From assembly GCF_036178145.1 (NCBI RefSeq), contig NZ_CP108067.1, positions 1 to 64,000 on the forward strand: DNA of 64,000 nucleotides, read 5' to 3'. Made by a program: the position numbers and the translations under genes. This DNA is from Streptomyces sp. NBC_00273. GTDB taxonomy: Bacteria > Actinomycetota > Actinomycetes > Streptomycetales > Streptomycetaceae. Under the pieces are notes generated by a model that did no database searches, was not told the origin of the DNA, and saw nothing but the letters and a program-made list of their open reading frames with translations. Positions 17,812-26,429 of this stretch are shown here, piece by piece. Every line of letters begins with the position of its first letter. Position 1 is the stretch's first letter.

Positions 17812-18770
17812 TCAGCGTGATCGTCCCGACGCGGGACCGCCCCGGGCCGCTGCACCGCGCCCTGCGCAGCCTCGCCCGCCAGACCTACCGCCGCTTCGAG
17901 GTGATCGTCGCCCGCGACGGCGGCATGCCCGTCGGGCAGGTCATCGCCCGCTGGCAGCGCGAGATGCCCATTACTCTCCTCGACGGCGACACCCCGTACG
18001 GGGTCTCCCATGCCCGCAACCGCGCTCTGGCCGTGGCCCAGGGCGAGAACGTCGCACTCCTGGACGACGACGACGTGTTCCTGCCCCACCACCTTCAGGT
18101 CGCCGACGACGCCCTGCGCACCGGCCGGGCCGACACCGTCTACGGCCAGGCCCTCGTCAGCCCCACCTGGATCGAGGACCTGCCACGCGGCACCCACAGC
18201 CTGCCACGCAAGGACTACCCCTTCGACGCAACGTTCCTCGGGATCGCGAACACCATTCACACCGGCTCGATAGTCGCCCGCAACCCTGCGGCCTCCCCGG
18301 TTCGCTTCGACGAGACGCTGCAGCACTGCGAGGACTGGGACTTCCTCCTCGCCCTCCACCACACCGCCGGCCATCGCTTCGCCCGCCTCGACAGCATCAC
18401 CAGCGTCTACCACCAGGTCCCCCGCCCCGGCGCGGTCACCTCCGCCTACCGGACCAGCCCCACCCCCTTCACCCTCGCCCGGGACACCCTCTACCGGCGC
18501 TGGCCAGCCGTCGGAGACCTCGCGGAGGAGTACCGGCAGTGGTTCCGCCACTTCGACCAGCGACTCGACGGCCGCATCGCCCTCGGCCTGCCCGCGCCGG
18601 CCCACGTCTACGAACAAGCCGTCCGCGGCCTGCACGCCACCTTCACCGCACACCGCCCGCCCGACCATGCCCTCCTCGACCGTCTACTCCCCAACGACCT
18701 CGCCTCCCGGACCGGGCAGATTCCCGAGGCCGATATCCCGCTGAAGGGAGCCGTTCATGCAGCCCGCTGA
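17808..18770 (+). CDS. GT2-family glycosyltransferase
   Basis: This 320-residue cytosolic GT-A enzyme begins MISVIVPTRDRPGPLHRAL, the usual nucleotide-sugar-binding strand. The metal-binding acidic cluster is ALLDDDDVFL and the acceptor-side motif is HCEDWDFLLAL (the ED of GT2 enzymes). It overlaps the preceding gene by four bases and the next by 14, so they are translated together. No membrane helices are seen, so transfer to a soluble peptide or small molecule is more likely than to a lipid. A GT2 enzyme also occurs in mycofactocin clusters (MftF). Confidence 0.9.
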   Translation: MISVIVPTRDRPGPLHRALRSLARQTYRRFEVIVARDGGMPVGQVIARWQREMPITLLDGDTPYGVSHARNRALAVAQGENVALLDDDDVFLPHHLQVADDALRTGRADTVYGQALVSPTWIEDLPRGTHSLPRKDYPFDATFLGIANTIHTGSIVARNPAASPVRFDETLQHCEDWDFLLALHHTAGHRFARLDSITSVYHQVPRPGAVTSAYRTSPTPFTLARDTLYRRWPAVGDLAEEYRQWFRHFDQRLDGRIALGLPAPAHVYEQAVRGLHATFTAHRPPDHALLDRLLPNDLASRTGQIPEADIPLKGAVHAAR

Positions 18771-19482
18771 CGCACCGTACGACGGCTTCGCCGACACCTT
18801 CGCCCGCGAGGCCGCCATCAGCCCTTACAACGCGCACTACGACCGCCCCACCGTCCTCGAACTCCTCGGCGACGTGAACGGCCTGCGCATCCTGGACGGC
18901 GGCTGCGGCCCCGGCCTGTACCTCTCCGAGCTCGCCGCGCGCGGAGCCGACACCGTCGGCATCGACCAGAGCGCGGACATGGTCCGCCTCGCCCGCGAGC
19001 GCCTCGGTTCGCTCGCCCGCATCCGCCAGCATGACCTCGACGAGCCTCTCACCTGGGCCGCCGACGCCAGCTTCGACATCGTCCTGCTCGCCCTGGTCCT
19101 CCACTATGCCCACGACCGTGTCCGCGCCCTGACAGAGATCGCACGCGTCCTACGGCCCGGCGGGAGGATCATCATCTCCACCAGCCACCCCACTGCGGAC
19201 TGGCTCGCAGACGGCGGCAGCTACTTCGACGCCCGCCACGTGGAGGAATCCTGGTCCGACGGCATGACCCACCGCTACTGGCGTCAGCCCCTCCAGACAT
19301 GGTTCGACGAGTTCACCGCCGCGGGCCTCGCCGTCGACCGCCTCGTCGAACACCGCCCCGCCCACTCGATGACCCGCCACCACCCGACCGAGTACGAGAA
19401 ACTGGCCCACCAGCCCGGGTTCATCGCCTTCCAGCTCCACAAGCCGCCAGGCGCCCCCGATCTCCGTCCCGCCCAGCCGTGA
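18757..19482 (+). CDS. class I SAM-dependent methyltransferase
   Basis: The 241-residue protein has motif I LDGGCGPGLYLSEL, the acidic ribose-binding end of strand 2 (TVGIDQS), motif IV DIVLLALVLHY, and LRPGGRIIIST after the fifth strand. It is the UbiE/Methyltransf_11 type. The ATG follows GAAGGGAG. It overlaps the glycosyltransferase gene. It probably methylates the cluster product; the target atom cannot be told. Confidence 0.9.
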   Translation: MQPADAPYDGFADTFAREAAISPYNAHYDRPTVLELLGDVNGLRILDGGCGPGLYLSELAARGADTVGIDQSADMVRLARERLGSLARIRQHDLDEPLTWAADASFDIVLLALVLHYAHDRVRALTEIARVLRPGGRIIISTSHPTADWLADGGSYFDARHVEESWSDGMTHRYWRQPLQTWFDEFTAAGLAVDRLVEHRPAHSMTRHHPTEYEKLAHQPGFIAFQLHKPPGAPDLRPAQP

Positions 19483-19505
19483 TTGCCTGCATCGGAGTGC
19501 CGCCC

Positions 19506-20084
19506 ATGCAAAACCGTCCGACCCTCGTCGTAGTCAGCGGCCCTCCCGCCACAGGGAAGACCACGCTCGCCCGCACCCTCGCCCAGCAGCTGGGCTGCCC
19601 GGCGATCATCCGCGACGAGATCAAACAGGGCATGGTCATGAGCACCCCACATCACCAGACCGCCGGCGACGACCCCCTCAACATCCCTACGCTGGACCTC
19701 TTCTTCAAGACCATCACCGTCCTCCTTCAGGCAGGGGTCACCCTCGTCGCGGAGGCGGCCTTCCAGGACCGGCTCTGGCGACCAGGCCTGGAGCCCCTCC
19801 TGGACCTCGCCGACCTCCGCATCATCCGATGCACCACGCCCACCTCGACGATCACCGAACGCATCACCGAACGCGCCCGCACCGACAGCCACCGGGCGGC
19901 CCACGGTGATCAGGCCCTCCTCGCCGACATGGCAGCCGGCGCCTACGACCCCGAGCAGTTCAAGGCCATCAGCCTCGACGTCCCGACCCTCGTCGTGGAC
20001 ACATCGGAGGGCTACGCGCCCGGAACCGACGAGATCCAGGCATTCCTGCGGACACCACAACCGTCACTCAGCCCTCGGAAATAG
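19506..20084 (+). CDS. P-loop kinase, zeta-toxin/AAA_33 type
   Basis: The 192-residue protein has Walker A GPPATGKT at residues 12-19 and an RDEIKQGM segment after strand 2. A LVAEAAFQDRLW segment and an Arg-rich lid (TERITERARTDSHR) follow. This is the layout of small-molecule or nucleoside-type kinases such as chloramphenicol phosphotransferase and AAA_33 proteins. It starts 23 bases after the methyltransferase and ends the operon. It may phosphorylate the product, for activation or self-protection. The ATG at 19506 is the first sensible start in a longer open frame. Confidence 0.8.
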   Translation: MQNRPTLVVVSGPPATGKTTLARTLAQQLGCPAIIRDEIKQGMVMSTPHHQTAGDDPLNIPTLDLFFKTITVLLQAGVTLVAEAAFQDRLWRPGLEPLLDLADLRIIRCTTPTSTITERITERARTDSHRAAHGDQALLADMAAGAYDPEQFKAISLDVPTLVVDTSEGYAPGTDEIQAFLRTPQPSLSPRK

Positions 20085-20237
20085 ATCCTCGGCAGAAGCT
20101 GACCAAGCGCGGGCACGGCTGCCGACGGCGCTCGCGCGTACGTTCATACCTACACGTTCTGAGCCCCTCGACCGATTCCAGTGATCTAGATCCTCGTAGA
20201 AGCGGCGCTCATCCGGGATCCACTGGCTTCCCGGTTT

Positions 20238-20423
20238 GTGGGCAGCTGGGTCGCACTGAACATCCGCGGCGCCGCCGCCTCGTTGGAACGCCAGGCGGCG
20301 GCCCACGCCGAGCTCGCGATGCCCGCACGAGGGGAACTGGGTTCGCCCAGGCGAGTGGCGTCAGCCGGGTTCTACCGGTTCATGGGCGCCTTGATCGCTC
20401 TGTGCGGGATCGTCCTCACCTGA
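20238..20423 (+). pseudogene. truncated copy of the membrane protein at 36199
   Basis: The frame GSWVALNIRGAAASLERQAA continuing to LIALCGIVLT matches the protein at 36199-36456 over about 60 residues. It lacks the first membrane segment and stops early. It is the coding part of a longer duplicated segment. The preceding 20085-20237 holds no gene. Confidence 0.7.
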
Positions 20424-20565
20424 GCGGCCTGCGTCTGCCCGGGGCGTGTGGGTGGTGGCGGTGGTAATGACGGACGGGGCGTGATTGGCCCGGGCTCGGT
20501 GGTCGATGCGGTGCGATGCTGTCGAGGACGCCGAAGTCGGCTGCGCCCTGCTAGGAGTGATGGGA
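20424..20565. repeat. duplicated intergenic segment (copy 1)
   Basis: The text from GGCCTGCGTCTGCCCGG to GACGCCGAAGTCGGCTGCGC recurs at about 36748-36897, with indels. Together with the adjoining truncated gene it marks a segmental duplication. Confidence 0.75.
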
Positions 20566-20672
20566 CACAGCAGCACTGCGTTGCCGCGCGAGTGCCGCAC
20601 ACGACAGGGCCGACCCGTACCCGCCGGGCCGAACCTGTCGCCATTCCCGACTCCCTGAGCCGCCCAGTCGCT

Positions 20673-20690
20673 CCGTAAGGCGCCTTACGG
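20673..20690. repeat. 18-bp perfect palindrome
   Basis: CCGTAAGGCGCCTTACGG lies alone in the gene-free stretch 20566-21145. It could be an operator or the footprint of a lost element. No gene is recognised in that stretch. Confidence 0.7.
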
Positions 20691-21145
20691 ACCTTAAACC
20701 GATTACCCGTACCCGCCCAGGCTCCCGGGCGGCACGAGGACCCGGCGGGTGTGCGTACGGACGGTGCTCCGCCGCGCTGACCTTGGCGCACCTCGTCACA
20801 GCACGAAATGGGCAGCCAGAGCATCATGCGTCCGGCCCACCCTGGATGCAGCAGCTGCCGTTCTCGATGACGATCACATTGATGGGTGGCCGCGGGCGAA
20901 GGAGGAGCCTTGACTTACTTGGCTCGGATTGCCTTGGCGGACGGTGGCTCCCTGCTGGTCGAGGCTCCTACGGCGGCGTAACTGATGGGGATATTTGGAT
21001 TTCCCCACTTGTCGCTCTGGGGTGGGGCAAACCTGCTCTCTTGATCTCCCCATCCATTGTGTGATCCTCCCGGCGTGTCGAGCTGGTGTCGGCGTGTCGT
21101 GGAGAGCCTGCGTGAGCTACGAGTTCGGCCTGTTCGGGGGCCTGA

Positions 21146-21576
21146 ATGCTCACTCGGGAGGAAGACCTGGACGCTCATGCTCTGCGTCGTCAGGGATGGA
21201 CGATCTCGGCGATCGCTCGGCATCTGGGCCGTGATCGCAAGACGATCCGTGCCTATCTGAACGGCGAGCGAACCCCCGGCGAGCGACGCGAGGGCCCGGA
21301 CGCGTTCGTGCCGTTCCTGCCCTATTGCCGCCAGCGCCTCGCCGACGATCCGCATTTGTGGGCCTCGACGTTGTTCGACGAGGTGTCCGAACTGGGTTAT
21401 GAAGGCGCGTACTCGACCTTCACTCGGGCCCTGCGCCGGTATCAGGTCCGGCCGCATTGCGAGCCCTGTCACGCCTCCACCGGCAGGAACGTCGCGGTGA
21501 TCGCGCATCCGCCCGGCGAGGAGATCCAGTTCGACTGGCTGGAGCTGCCGAGCCCGCCGGAGGGGTGGGGAGTGGG
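21146..21576 (+). pseudogene. IS21-family transposase IstA, N-terminal fragment
   Basis: The first 144 codons encode the IstA helix-turn-helix (GWTISAIARHLGRDRKTIRAY) and the beginning of the DDE core (EEIQFDWLELP). The frame is cut at the left inverted repeat of an IS3 element. The catalytic remainder and istB are absent from the window. The fragment cannot be active. Confidence 0.85.
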
Positions 21577-21645
21577 TGAGGTGATCCCTGTGGTGTGGAC
21601 ACGCCTGACAATGGATCTTGTTGATCCTGGAAGGTGTAGATCCAC

Positions 21646-21954
21646 GTGGCAAGGCCCTCGAAGTACGGTGCGGAGTTCCGGTCCGACGCGATCGCGTTGT
21701 GGCGGGCCTCGGCGGGCAGGCGGACGTATCGGGACGTCGCGGCCGATCTCAATGTCAACCCCGAGACTTTGCGGACCTGGGTGCGTGATGCCGACGCATC
21801 GCCGGCCGGCGCCGGAACGTCACAGGACACCGAGGTCGAGCTGACCCGACTGCGTGCGGAGAACGCCCGGCTGACCAAGGCGGAGAAGGAATGGCAGCTC
21901 GAGCGGGAGATCCTGCGCCGGGCAGCGGCGTATTTCGCCCGGGAGATGAAGTGA
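21646..21954 (+). CDS. IS3 transposase OrfA
   Basis: This 102-residue HTH protein has a GAEFRSDAIALWRASAGR helix, RDVAADLNVNPETLRTWVRD as DNA-recognition domain, and a leucine-zipper-like tail (ELTRLRAENARLTKAEKEW). It overlaps orfB at ATGAAGTGA. The full transposase is expected as an OrfAB product by frameshifting upstream of the OrfA stop. Confidence 0.9.
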   Translation: MARPSKYGAEFRSDAIALWRASAGRRTYRDVAADLNVNPETLRTWVRDADASPAGAGTSQDTEVELTRLRAENARLTKAEKEWQLEREILRRAAAYFAREMK

Positions 21955-22850
21955 AGACCGCCGCTTGGGACTTTGTCTCCGCCCACGCCGACACGTTCGG
22001 CATCAAGCGGATATGCCGGGTGCTGGGAGTCTCCCGCTCGGGCTACTACCGGTGGATTGCCGGCGCCCAGGCGAGGGCGGAACGGCAGGCTGCCGAGGAT
22101 GCCCTGGTCGAGGAGATCCGTGAAATCCATGCCGAACACCGCGGGAACTACGGCGCGCTTCGCGTCCATGCCGAACTGCGAGGCTTCGGCCACACGGTCA
22201 ACCGCAAGCGGGTAGCCAGGCTGATGCGCAAGCACGGCATCGTCGGCCGTCACCTGCGCAGGAAGAAGCGCACTACGGTTTCGGACCGGCTCGCGCCACC
22301 GGTGGCGGATCTGGTCCAGCGGGACTTCACCGCCGGCGCTCTGGACGAGAAGTGGTGCGGTGACATCACATACGTGCAGGTCGGAGTGGCCTGGCTTTAC
22401 CTCGCCTGCGTGATCGACATCCGCTCGCGCCGGGTGCTCGGCTACTCGATGGCCCCGCACATGCGCGCCGGGCTCGTCATCGAGGCGCTCCAGTCTGCGG
22501 TCGCGGCCCGCGGAGGTGACGTCGCGGGAGTGATCTTCCACGCGGACCGCGGATCGCAATATACGTCGGCCGCGTTCGCGCAGGTCTGCGACCGGTACAG
22601 CGTTCGCAGGAGCATGGGCAGGGTCGGCTCGAGCTATGACAACGCTCTGGCCGAGAGTTTCTGGCAGGGCCTGAAGCGAGAAACGATGCACGGGAAGCTG
22701 TTCTCGACGTTCCGTCAGGCGAGGCTGGAGATCTTCGAGTGGCTCGTCTACTACAACGCCCGCCGACGCCACAGCGCGCTGGGCTACCTCTCCCCGATCG
22801 AGTTCGAACAGCAGCACTACAAGACAGCTAAACTCTCACTCGCAGCATGA
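21951..22850 (+). CDS. IS3 transposase OrfB
   Basis: The 299-residue DDE integrase part follows OrfA. The catalytic residues lie in WCGDITYV, FHADRGSQYTS and NALAESFW. The segment YYNARRRHSALGYLSPIEFE is the usual IS3 C-terminus. The HTH_21 region GNYGALRVHAELR precedes the core. The GTG at 21951 overlaps the OrfA stop, and the frame is open upstream, as needed for OrfAB fusion. It appears intact. Confidence 0.92.
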   Translation: MKTAAWDFVSAHADTFGIKRICRVLGVSRSGYYRWIAGAQARAERQAAEDALVEEIREIHAEHRGNYGALRVHAELRGFGHTVNRKRVARLMRKHGIVGRHLRRKKRTTVSDRLAPPVADLVQRDFTAGALDEKWCGDITYVQVGVAWLYLACVIDIRSRRVLGYSMAPHMRAGLVIEALQSAVAARGGDVAGVIFHADRGSQYTSAAFAQVCDRYSVRRSMGRVGSSYDNALAESFWQGLKRETMHGKLFSTFRQARLEIFEWLVYYNARRRHSALGYLSPIEFEQQHYKTAKLSLAA

Positions 22851-22885
22851 ACCCTTGTGTCCGCACTCCGGGGGTCACCTCATCA

Positions 22886-23784
22886 GAGCTCGTAACACGA
22901 TCTTGGTGAGATGTCCTGGTTGGGCGTGACCGGTGTGATGATTCGGCCGTTTGGGAGGGTGTGAGTACTCGGCCGTGGATCGTGGACGACGACTTGTGGG
23001 CACTGATTGAGCCGCTGCTGCCGCCCTGGCCGACGAGGTCACCAGGGCCTCGACCGGTAGCTGACCGGCTGTGTCTGCAGGGCATCCTGTACGTGCTCTG
23101 CAACGACATCGCCTGGCAACTCCTGCCGCCTGAGCTGGGATTCGGGTCCGGACAGACCCGCTGGCGAAGACTGGAGCGTTGGCAGCAGGCAGGGGTCTTC
23201 GACCAGCTGCACCGGATTCTCCTTGCCGAGCTGAACGCGGCAGGCCGGCTCGACTGGTCCAGGGCCTGCGTGGACGGCTCCCACATCCGGGCGAAAAAGG
23301 GGGCGCTGACACCGGTCCGTCACCGGTCGACCGGCGGAAGACGGGCAGCAAACACCACCTGATCTGCGACGGACGCGGCACCCCGCTCAAAGTCATCACC
23401 ACCGCGGCGAACGTCAACGACGTCACCCAGACCCTCGCCCTGGTCGACGGCATCCCGCCGGTGGCGGGTCGGCCAGGCCGGCCCCGCAGGCGTCCCGAGG
23501 CCCTGCTCGGAGACAAGGGCTACGACTCCAACCCCAACCGCGATGAGCTGCGCAAACGCCGGATCCTGCCCGTAATCTCCCGCAAGGGCTCCCCGAACAT
23601 CAAGGGCATGGGCAAGCTCCGCTACGTCGTTGAACAGACCTTCGCCCTGCTCCACCAGTTCAAACGACTCGCCGTCCGATGGGAACGCCGCACCGAACTC
23701 CACGACGCGTTCGTCTCCTTTGCCTGCAGCCTCATCTGCTGGAGACGCCTCAACAAGCCCGACTCATGATCGTGTTGCGAGCTC
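22886..23784 (+). mobile_element. IS5-family insertion sequence, copy 1 (899 bp)
   Basis: The 17-bp terminal inverted repeats are GAGCTCGTAACACGATC at 22886-22902 and its one-mismatch partner at 23768-23784. A second copy of identical length is at 50685-51583. The flanks here (TCA and ATA) do not match, so this copy has lost its target duplication or its flank was rearranged. Confidence 0.9.
22961..23769 (+). CDS. IS5-family transposase in two overlapping frames
   Basis: The first frame (22961-23362) encodes RPWIVDDDLWALIEPLLPPW and the first catalytic region DWSRACVDGSHIRAKKG. The second (to 23769) takes up GADTGPSPVDRRKTGSKHHL, the second Asp region LLGDKGYDSN, and the Glu region YVVEQTFALLHQFKRLA. 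The switch occurs at a run of five A and five G near 23294-23304, a likely programmed -1 frameshift site, as in IS427-group elements. Both copies in the window keep this arrangement, which argues against random mutation. Confidence 0.88.
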
Positions 23785-24264
23785 ATAGCCGCGTGACCCG
23801 GACGGCACCGAGGCTGCAGCCCGCACCGACTGCGCGTCGATGATGCCTGCCGAAGGCTCCGCCTGGCGGCCCTCGCGCTCCCTCACCCGGCCGCGGAGCC
23901 GGTCGTGGAACTCGGTGATCAGTCCGTGCTCGCGCCACCGGCGGAAGAAGGCATAGACCCGGCCCCAGGCGGGGAAGTCCGCGGGCATCGCCCGCCAGGA
24001 GATCCCTCCCGCGACCAGGTAGCGGATCGCGTCCAACATCTGGCGGTGGCAGTAGCCCTCGGGCTGCCCGCCTCGGCCCTGAAGCCACGCTGGCACCGGT
24101 AGCAGCGGGCGGATGGCCGCCCACTCCGCGTCCGTCATGTCCGACGGATACCAGCGTTCCCGGTCCGGATGATCAGCCGCATTGCCGTACACGTGCGCGA
24201 GGCAATCGCACGACACGGCGGACGAGTTGAACTCGGTAGGCGCGGGCGAGTACAACAACGACAA
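23785..24264 (-). pseudogene. second IS5-type transposase, 3'-truncated
   Basis: The minus-strand frame encodes MTDAEWAAIRPLLPVPAW and HRQMLDAIRYLVAGGISWRA. It ends with GIIDAQSVRAA just before the IS5 element at 23784 cuts it. The DDE core is lost. The start within the frame is probably the ATG of MTDAEW rather than the upstream one. Confidence 0.8.
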
Positions 24265-24469
24265 CAGGGCCTCCCGGCATCGCTCGGTCAGATTCGCATC
24301 CCCGAGCTACCGAGAGGCCCTGCCTTCATGCGCGTACAGCCGGAAGATCACCCGACCAGGAACACTGTTCGACCTGCACGTTCCATGATCGGTTGAGATA
24401 CGGCTTCTCAGCTGCATCGTTCGCCTCACCACGGACTACGAGCCCCGCCATCATCATCGGCTGCTCTGA

Positions 24470-24546
24470 TCGACGACCGGGGAGCACTGGTAGTTCAGAG
24501 AAGTGACCAGGCCAAACGAGATGGCGCCGCTCCAGATGGGTCGCAC
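24470..24546 (-). pseudogene. ku gene, 5' remnant
   Basis: From a GTG at 24546 the minus strand reads VRPIWSGAISFGLVT, the highly conserved N-terminus of bacterial Ku end-joining proteins. The match ends after 15 codons and unrelated sequence follows. Only the gene start remains. The stretch 24547-24765 and the bases between 24265 and 24470 hold no other recognised gene. Confidence 0.75.
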
Positions 24547-24765
24547 GTCGGAACCTTCCGCCTGGGCCCCTGAACCCAGGGTCGCACCAGCGGAAGACGG
24601 CTGCGGGGCGCGTACGCCCAGGTGAGTGCGGAAGCGGATGGGGGTGCGCGGGGTGCGGCCCCGTCGCGGCCTGGATGGCCAGGCCGCACCCCGCACCAGG
24701 GAACCTACCCGCCCGCCTCTGTCCCACTTGTGGTCGGGTAGCCGGGCCGCGGGCACTCGGTCGGC

Positions 24766-25119
24766 TCAGGTTTCCAGCATCCCCAGCCCGGAGTCGGCCC
24801 GGCAGATCGCACACGCCTCCACCCCTTGGGCGAGGGCCTGGACGGCCTGCTCGCGGGAGGCGGGGCGGGAGCGCGCCATGTCCATGGAGCAGTCCCCGGT
24901 GTGCACCATCACGGGCCGGCGTACCGCGCCGATGCCGTACTGGATCCGCCACTCGACCTCGGGCACGGGACGGTGCTCGGTCTCGGCCAGGCGCTGATCG
25001 CGGCGGGCCTCGGCGATCAGCGTGCGGACTTCGACGAGCAGCGCCTGGAGCTGCCGCTCCACCACCTCGAGCCGGGCCAGATCCGGTGGGAAGAGCGCGC
25101 GCGGATCACGCCCGGCCAC
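24766..25119 (-). CDS. DUF6233 protein
   Basis: The 117-residue protein reads DPRALFPPDLARLEVVERQL, a charged coiled helix, EWRIQYGIGAVRRPVMVHTG, and an end with VEACAICRADSGLGML. This matches my recollection of DUF6233, a family of small Streptomyces proteins. The GTG at 25119 is used; its codons overlap the end of the neighbouring gene, so the two are likely co-expressed. Two cysteines (EACAIC) could bind metal. Function is unknown. Confidence 0.75.
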   Translation of the reverse strand: MAGRDPRALFPPDLARLEVVERQLQALLVEVRTLIAEARRDQRLAETEHRPVPEVEWRIQYGIGAVRRPVMVHTGDCSMDMARSRPASREQAVQALAQGVEACAICRADSGLGMLET

Positions 25120-25124
25120 GGCAG

Positions 25125-25460
25125 CTACCCCGCAGCCGGCTCGTGAGCCCGCTTGAGCGCCATCCGCGCGGCCACGACCTTCTCGCGTTCGACGCTCTGC
25201 CAGAACGCGTCCGTCATCACGACGCCGGTCAGCCGCCGCAGTCGTCCCTCCAGTTGCCCCAGCGCCGCCTGCTGCTCCGGGGTGTAGCCGGGGCTCGGCG
25301 GTACGTCGCCGCGCGGGGAGTAGCGGCCCTCCTGGACCGTCCAGCCGGGGAGGGGTTCCGCCGACCAGGGCAGGGTGGAGCACAGGGCGGTGTGCTCGGC
25401 GCGGACGCGGTGGAGCTGTGCCTGCAGGGCCCGCAGACGGGGAGGGAAGTCGAAGGACAT
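25125..25460 (-). CDS. small helical hypothetical protein
   Basis: The 111-residue protein begins MSFDFPPRLRALQAQLHRVR and is mostly amphipathic helix, with a Trp/Pro-rich middle (LPWSAEPLPGW) and a second helical pair. It is the partner upstream of the DUF6233 gene. The ATG at 25460 lies eight bases after a LexA-like palindrome. No strong Shine-Dalgarno is present. The family is common in Streptomyces but uncharacterised. Confidence 0.65.
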   Translation of the reverse strand: MSFDFPPRLRALQAQLHRVRAEHTALCSTLPWSAEPLPGWTVQEGRYSPRGDVPPSPGYTPEQQAALGQLEGRLRRLTGVVMTDAFWQSVEREKVVAARMALKRAHEPAAG

Positions 25461-25467
25461 GACGACA

Positions 25468-25483
25468 TCGTACGTCTGTTCGA
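25468..25483. promoter_or_regulatory. LexA-like palindrome in divergent promoter
   Basis: The plus strand reads TCGTACGTCTGTTCGA, which fits the actinobacterial SOS box TCGAAC-N4-GTTCGA with one mismatch. It lies between the divergent genes starting at 25460 and 25543. A second half-site, TCGAAC, is at 25519-25524. DNA-damage control is inferred. Confidence 0.45.
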
Positions 25484-25542
25484 ATTGACGCGGCCACACG
25501 CCACACCCGGACCGAAAATCGAACAAATGATGTAATCAAGCC

Positions 25543-25848
25543 ATGGCGCAAAACCGTTTCCCGGAGGATTTGATCAAGCTCAAGCAGCAGCAGATCCGCA
25601 CCTTCAACCGCCTGGCCCTGCAGCCGGCGACGGGAACGGCCGAGCTCCGGAGCGAGCTGACCAGGCTCTTCTGCCTCATCGGCTCCCACCCCCACTGGCG
25701 ATGCGAGCCCCTGACCGGCCGGGCGCGCTCCGACCTGCACCACCAGGCCGTCGCCGCGCCCGGCGGGGAACCCGAGCTCGTCGTGGAGTACCGCGACGGC
25801 GAGTTCACGGTGCGCAAGCCCGAGACCCGCCCGCACTCCTGCGACTGA
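25543..25848 (+). CDS. small hypothetical protein
   Basis: The 101-residue protein starts MAQNRFPEDLIKLKQQQIR, a helical opening shared with the broken gene at 53308. The core has LTRLFCLIGSHPHWRC and a basic-acidic C-terminus. It lies divergent from the 25460 gene behind a motif CGAAAATCGAACAAATG (25513-25529) that is also present before the 53308 fragment. No function is known. Confidence 0.7.
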   Translation: MAQNRFPEDLIKLKQQQIRTFNRLALQPATGTAELRSELTRLFCLIGSHPHWRCEPLTGRARSDLHHQAVAAPGGEPELVVEYRDGEFTVRKPETRPHSCD

Positions 25849-25871
25849 GTTCTCCCAGCACGCCGGGAGCG

Positions 25872-26160
25872 TCAGGGTGCGCTCTCGTAGACGACGGTGG
25901 TGTTCGGGCAGTCCTCCGCGACGCCGAGCAGGGCCTGGCGTTCGGCGTCGTCGGCGGCGAGGTTCCAGCGCAGCTTCGTCGCGGTCCACTGGGCGACGTA
26001 CTCGCAGTGATAGCCGCCGGCCGGGGGAAGCCACTGCGCGGGGTCCTTGTCGGCCTTGGACCGGTTCGACTTCGCGGTGACCGCGATCAACGTCAGCGGA
26101 GACGCCTGGTCGTTCGCGTACGCCTCACGCCGGGCTGCGTCCCAGGCGTAGCCGCCAGCT
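25872..26160 (-). pseudogene. secreted HNH nuclease, C-terminal half
   Basis: The minus strand reads YAWDAARREAYANDQASPLT, IAVTAKSNRSKADKDP and YHCEYVAQWTATKLRW to a stop at 25872. This is the C-terminal part of actinobacterial HNH (GmrSD/DUF1524-like) nucleases, with the N and K residues that follow the HNH His. The N-terminal half of such a gene lies in the same orientation at 28857-29249, 2.7 kb away, so this is one gene split by inserted DNA. Confidence 0.8.
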
Positions 26161-26351
26161 GGCGGGGAGCGTCATTCGAGGTGTGCGGTATGCATGCCGG
26201 ATGGTCGCCATCTTCCCCGTGGTGGCTCTTTGAGCCGTCGAGGGCAACTCCGTCCTCTTGCTGGCAAAGGCGCATGACCGGTGTCGGGGGTTCAGGAAAT
26301 CTATCGAGCCGAGGAAACCGCCACGGCCCGGCTGGCGGCGACGGTCGGTAG

Positions 26352-26373
26352 GTCGTCGTCGTCGTCGTCGTCG
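26352..26373. repeat. GTC trinucleotide tract
   Basis: About seven tandem GTC units lie in the non-coding stretch 26161-26429. No gene is seen in that stretch. Confidence 0.85.
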
Positions 26374-26429
26374 AGGGAGGGGAGCCCTGGTGGAGGCTCC
26401 CCTCATACGCGGGTAGTCGGGAACCGCGC

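Larger units (their letters stand above)
21577..22882 (+). mobile_element. IS3-family insertion sequence, 1306 bp
   Basis: The ends are imperfect inverted repeats of about 27 bp, starting TGAGGTGATCCC at 21577 and, read inward from the right end at 22882, TGAGGTGACCCC. Both continue to a shared GGACAC. The element holds orfA and orfB in overlapping frames. It sits in IstA. The right flank is directly an IS5 element, so no target duplication can be seen. Confidence 0.85.

Noticed and set aside
13530..20084. Mycofactocin cluster
   Set aside because: Precursor MftA, chaperone MftB and dehydrogenase MftD are absent, and the radical SAM proteins occur as a pair with extra methyltransferase and kinase.
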